From Saccharum officinarum (Eukaryota; Streptophyta; Magnoliopsida; Poales; Poaceae): a stretch of 64,000 nt of DNA. Below are positions 62,004 to 64,000 of the stretch, one piece after another; position 1 is the first letter of the stretch; each line of letters begins with the position of its first letter. Position numbers and translations under genes: made by a program. Below the pieces are notes generated by a model. That model searched no databases. It was not told the origin of the DNA and worked only from the letters and a program-made list of their open reading frames with translations. The stretch spans positions 110,776,680 to 110,840,679 of the forward strand of contig CM036160.1 of assembly GCA_020631735.1 (NCBI GenBank). The letters are read 5' to 3'.

Positions 62004-62363
62004 GGGGGCCACTTGGATCCTTTATTTCGAAGCTATTGAAATCTACATAATGATCAGACTATTTACCTTATAATTTAACATTCTACAACCTTTTCAAACT
62101 CACAAATAACCCTATCTCAAATTCATAGGATAAGAAATAGAAATAGATTCTATAGATCACTGTGCTATAATTCTATTCTCCAACTTATAGCACACCTTTC
62201 AACTCACTTCCCTACAATAAAAATGCAACATATAAGTATGTCCCTGGTATACCTAACAATAAATATATAAATATATTTCATATACAACTATATTAACTTA
62301 ATTAATTTATACCTAAATTATAATTATTAAAATAAATTCAATAACAAGGATCTAAACGGGCCC
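62004..62363. mobile_element. MITE-like element, 360 bp
   Basis: GGGGGCCACTTGGATCCTTT at the left pairs with the reversed right end GGGCCCGTTTAGATCCTTG. AT-rich interior; target duplication not resolved. Confidence 0.5.
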
Positions 62364-62439
62364 TTATTAATTTGCACCATCCGTGTGCACGAGCCACGTG
62401 GCAACGAGGATCTAAAGGCACATGCATGGCATGCAAAAG

Positions 62440-64000
62440 TGTAACACCCAAATTTTAGAGATAACAAATTTTGGATAATTTAGATAATAAATAATGGCCA
62501 ATTTAAAATAATAATAAAATAAATTTTGTGTTGCATTCATGCTGTTGCATATATTTTTATTGTGTGGTGTGGATTTGTTTTATTTTATTTTGGATTAGAA
62601 TGTATTTTAAATACTTTTGAAAACAAGTAAATAAAAAAAAACAAAGGAAAGAAGAAGGGGCTTACCTGCTGTGGCGGCCTGGAAGCCACCGATCGGCCCG
62701 TTCGGCCGAGCCAGCCAGCCCAGTTCGCGCGGCCTAAGTCGGCCCAATCCATGCGGCCTCAGTCGGCCCAGGCCGGATGAGCCCGCAGCAGCCGTTCCCT
62801 TTTCTCTTGAGCCGCTGATCGATGGACCCCACCTGTCGGTTTTCTCCTACCTCCAGACGTGACCGAGCCGGACTCGAAGTCGTTCGTTCAACCGACTTTG
62901 ATCGCGAATCTTTGGTTTCCTAGCAAGATAGGGGATGTGGTCTTATAAAAGGGTAGCCGGGTACCTCTAGTTTCCGTTTTTCAACTAAAAAGCTAGGGTT
63001 GCCACGGGAGAATCGAGCTTTAGGGTTTGAGTTCGTTGGAGGCCGGCGGTAGATTGGGGAGGGAGCTTTCGGGAGGAATCGGGGCCGATTTCTTTACTTG
63101 GGTGAGTTTATTTTCTTCTCCTCTTGCTTTCCACGTTTTCAATTGAGGTTTTGGTGAGGTGAATCGAGGTGTTGGAGCTCACCGTCGGGTCGGCCATGGA
63201 GCCGCCGCCCCCTTGTTGCCGCATGTTGTGTTCGGGTGATTGTAGCTAGTCTTTACCGGGTAGATGAGATCGCGTGGAGCTTCTCTTTCGTTTGGACCAA
63301 GTCGCGGGTTGTTTGGTGGTCGGGAACGACGTGGCCGATGGACTCCGGCGAGGCGGCCATGGCGGGCATGGCGGCCGGTGGCCGGACTTGGAGATGGCGG
63401 CCGGAATTGTAACTGTGGAGATGCAGGTGATCGTGAGCCGTTCGATTTGAAATCAACGCACGAGATTAGAACTTACCCTTTCGATGGCAATCTTGTTAAA
63501 GAGCCCCTGCATTTTCTGGAAATCAACCCGCGGTCCCAAGGCGTAAAGCTGAGATTACGTTTTTGTATTTTGAAAGCGTATTTTCATCCGGTTAAATCAA
63601 AAATACGTTTTCAGCAATTTACAGTTTTGCCACTAGAATTGTTTTAGTCATAAAATCTTCGTTTTAACTCCGATTTGATCCGTTCAAATTGCGTTAGGTT
63701 CGTATTTGCGAACTCTACATGTTAGTGTAGTTTTACAGTTAGTTTTGATAATTTATTTTTCGAGTTTATAATTAAGTATTTATTTATCTATAGGAAATCT
63801 TAGAAAATTCATAACTTTTACGTTTTAACTCCGATTTTGGTGATCTTTGCGTCTGTGTGATCGTAGAAACGTGTAGAAGAGTTTTATAAACTTTTATTAC
63901 TGTTTTGTTACTGTTGGTGTACTGTTCTAATTATATCTATTTGTTTGCTTCGTGTATGTTCGATTGGATGCATGTATGTTGTTGATTGATGATCGAGTAT
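62440..64000 (+). repeat. LTR of the same gypsy family in opposite orientation, truncated by the window end
   Basis: It starts TGTAACACCCAAATTTTAG and is collinear with the reverse complement of 34391-32900. It is more diverged than the pair at 31540/40451, especially in its GC-rich U3 part (62660-63100). A TATA string (ttataaaag) is at 62943. Whether an internal region follows is outside the window. Confidence 0.88.

Overview
This is a stretch of nuclear chromosome from a grass, probably an Andropogoneae-type genome (sorghum/sugarcane/maize relatives). The evidence is GC-rich first exons, many Tourist-like and Stowaway-like MITEs, Sirevirus-type copia elements with the conserved PPT block, and a chromodomain gypsy element. 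I see no prokaryotic features, rRNA, tRNA or CRISPR.

Host genes lie mainly in the first 11.3 kb. An alanine aminotransferase gene (minus strand, 12 exons in view, 3' end off the left edge) and a GPI-anchored SHV3-like glycerophosphodiester phosphodiesterase-like gene (plus strand, 9 exons, 775 aa, complete) are transcribed divergently from a 2.7 kb spacer packed with MITEs and short duplications. A third likely host locus is at 43.9-45.2 kb: a 48-aa predicted secreted peptide gene with its own TATA box, next to a decayed tandem copy that a MITE has split.

The rest is transposon-derived and partly nested. (1) 12487-25816: a 13.3 kb Sirevirus copia element on the minus strand (TSD TTGGT) with decayed gag and pol, and a long extra ORF in the envelope position between pol and the 3' LTR; it sits inside an older LTR-like sequence. 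(2) 31540-42608: an 11.1 kb chromodomain gypsy element on the minus strand (TSD TCTTC), with near-identical LTRs, an extra 234-aa ORF upstream of gag, a gag-protease ORF, and a pol broken by five stops; it sits in the C-terminal end of a LINE-like gene fragment. (3) 48586-59164: a second Sirevirus copia element on the plus strand with intact gag and three stops in pol, arranged LTR-internal-LTR-truncated internal. (4) 62440 to the right edge: a further LTR of the gypsy family in opposite orientation. Between these are at least ten MITEs, a 543 bp Ds-like hAT element with 8 bp TSD, two long (TA)n microsatellites and small gene fragments.

The points most worth follow-up are: the conserved arrangement at the gag/pol boundary of both Sireviruses, where a stop directly before the pol frame rules out a simple -1 frameshift and coincides with a splice-acceptor-like site; the two family-specific CG-rich palindrome arrays in the LTRs; the extra ORFs of the gypsy and first copia elements; and the secreted-peptide pair.
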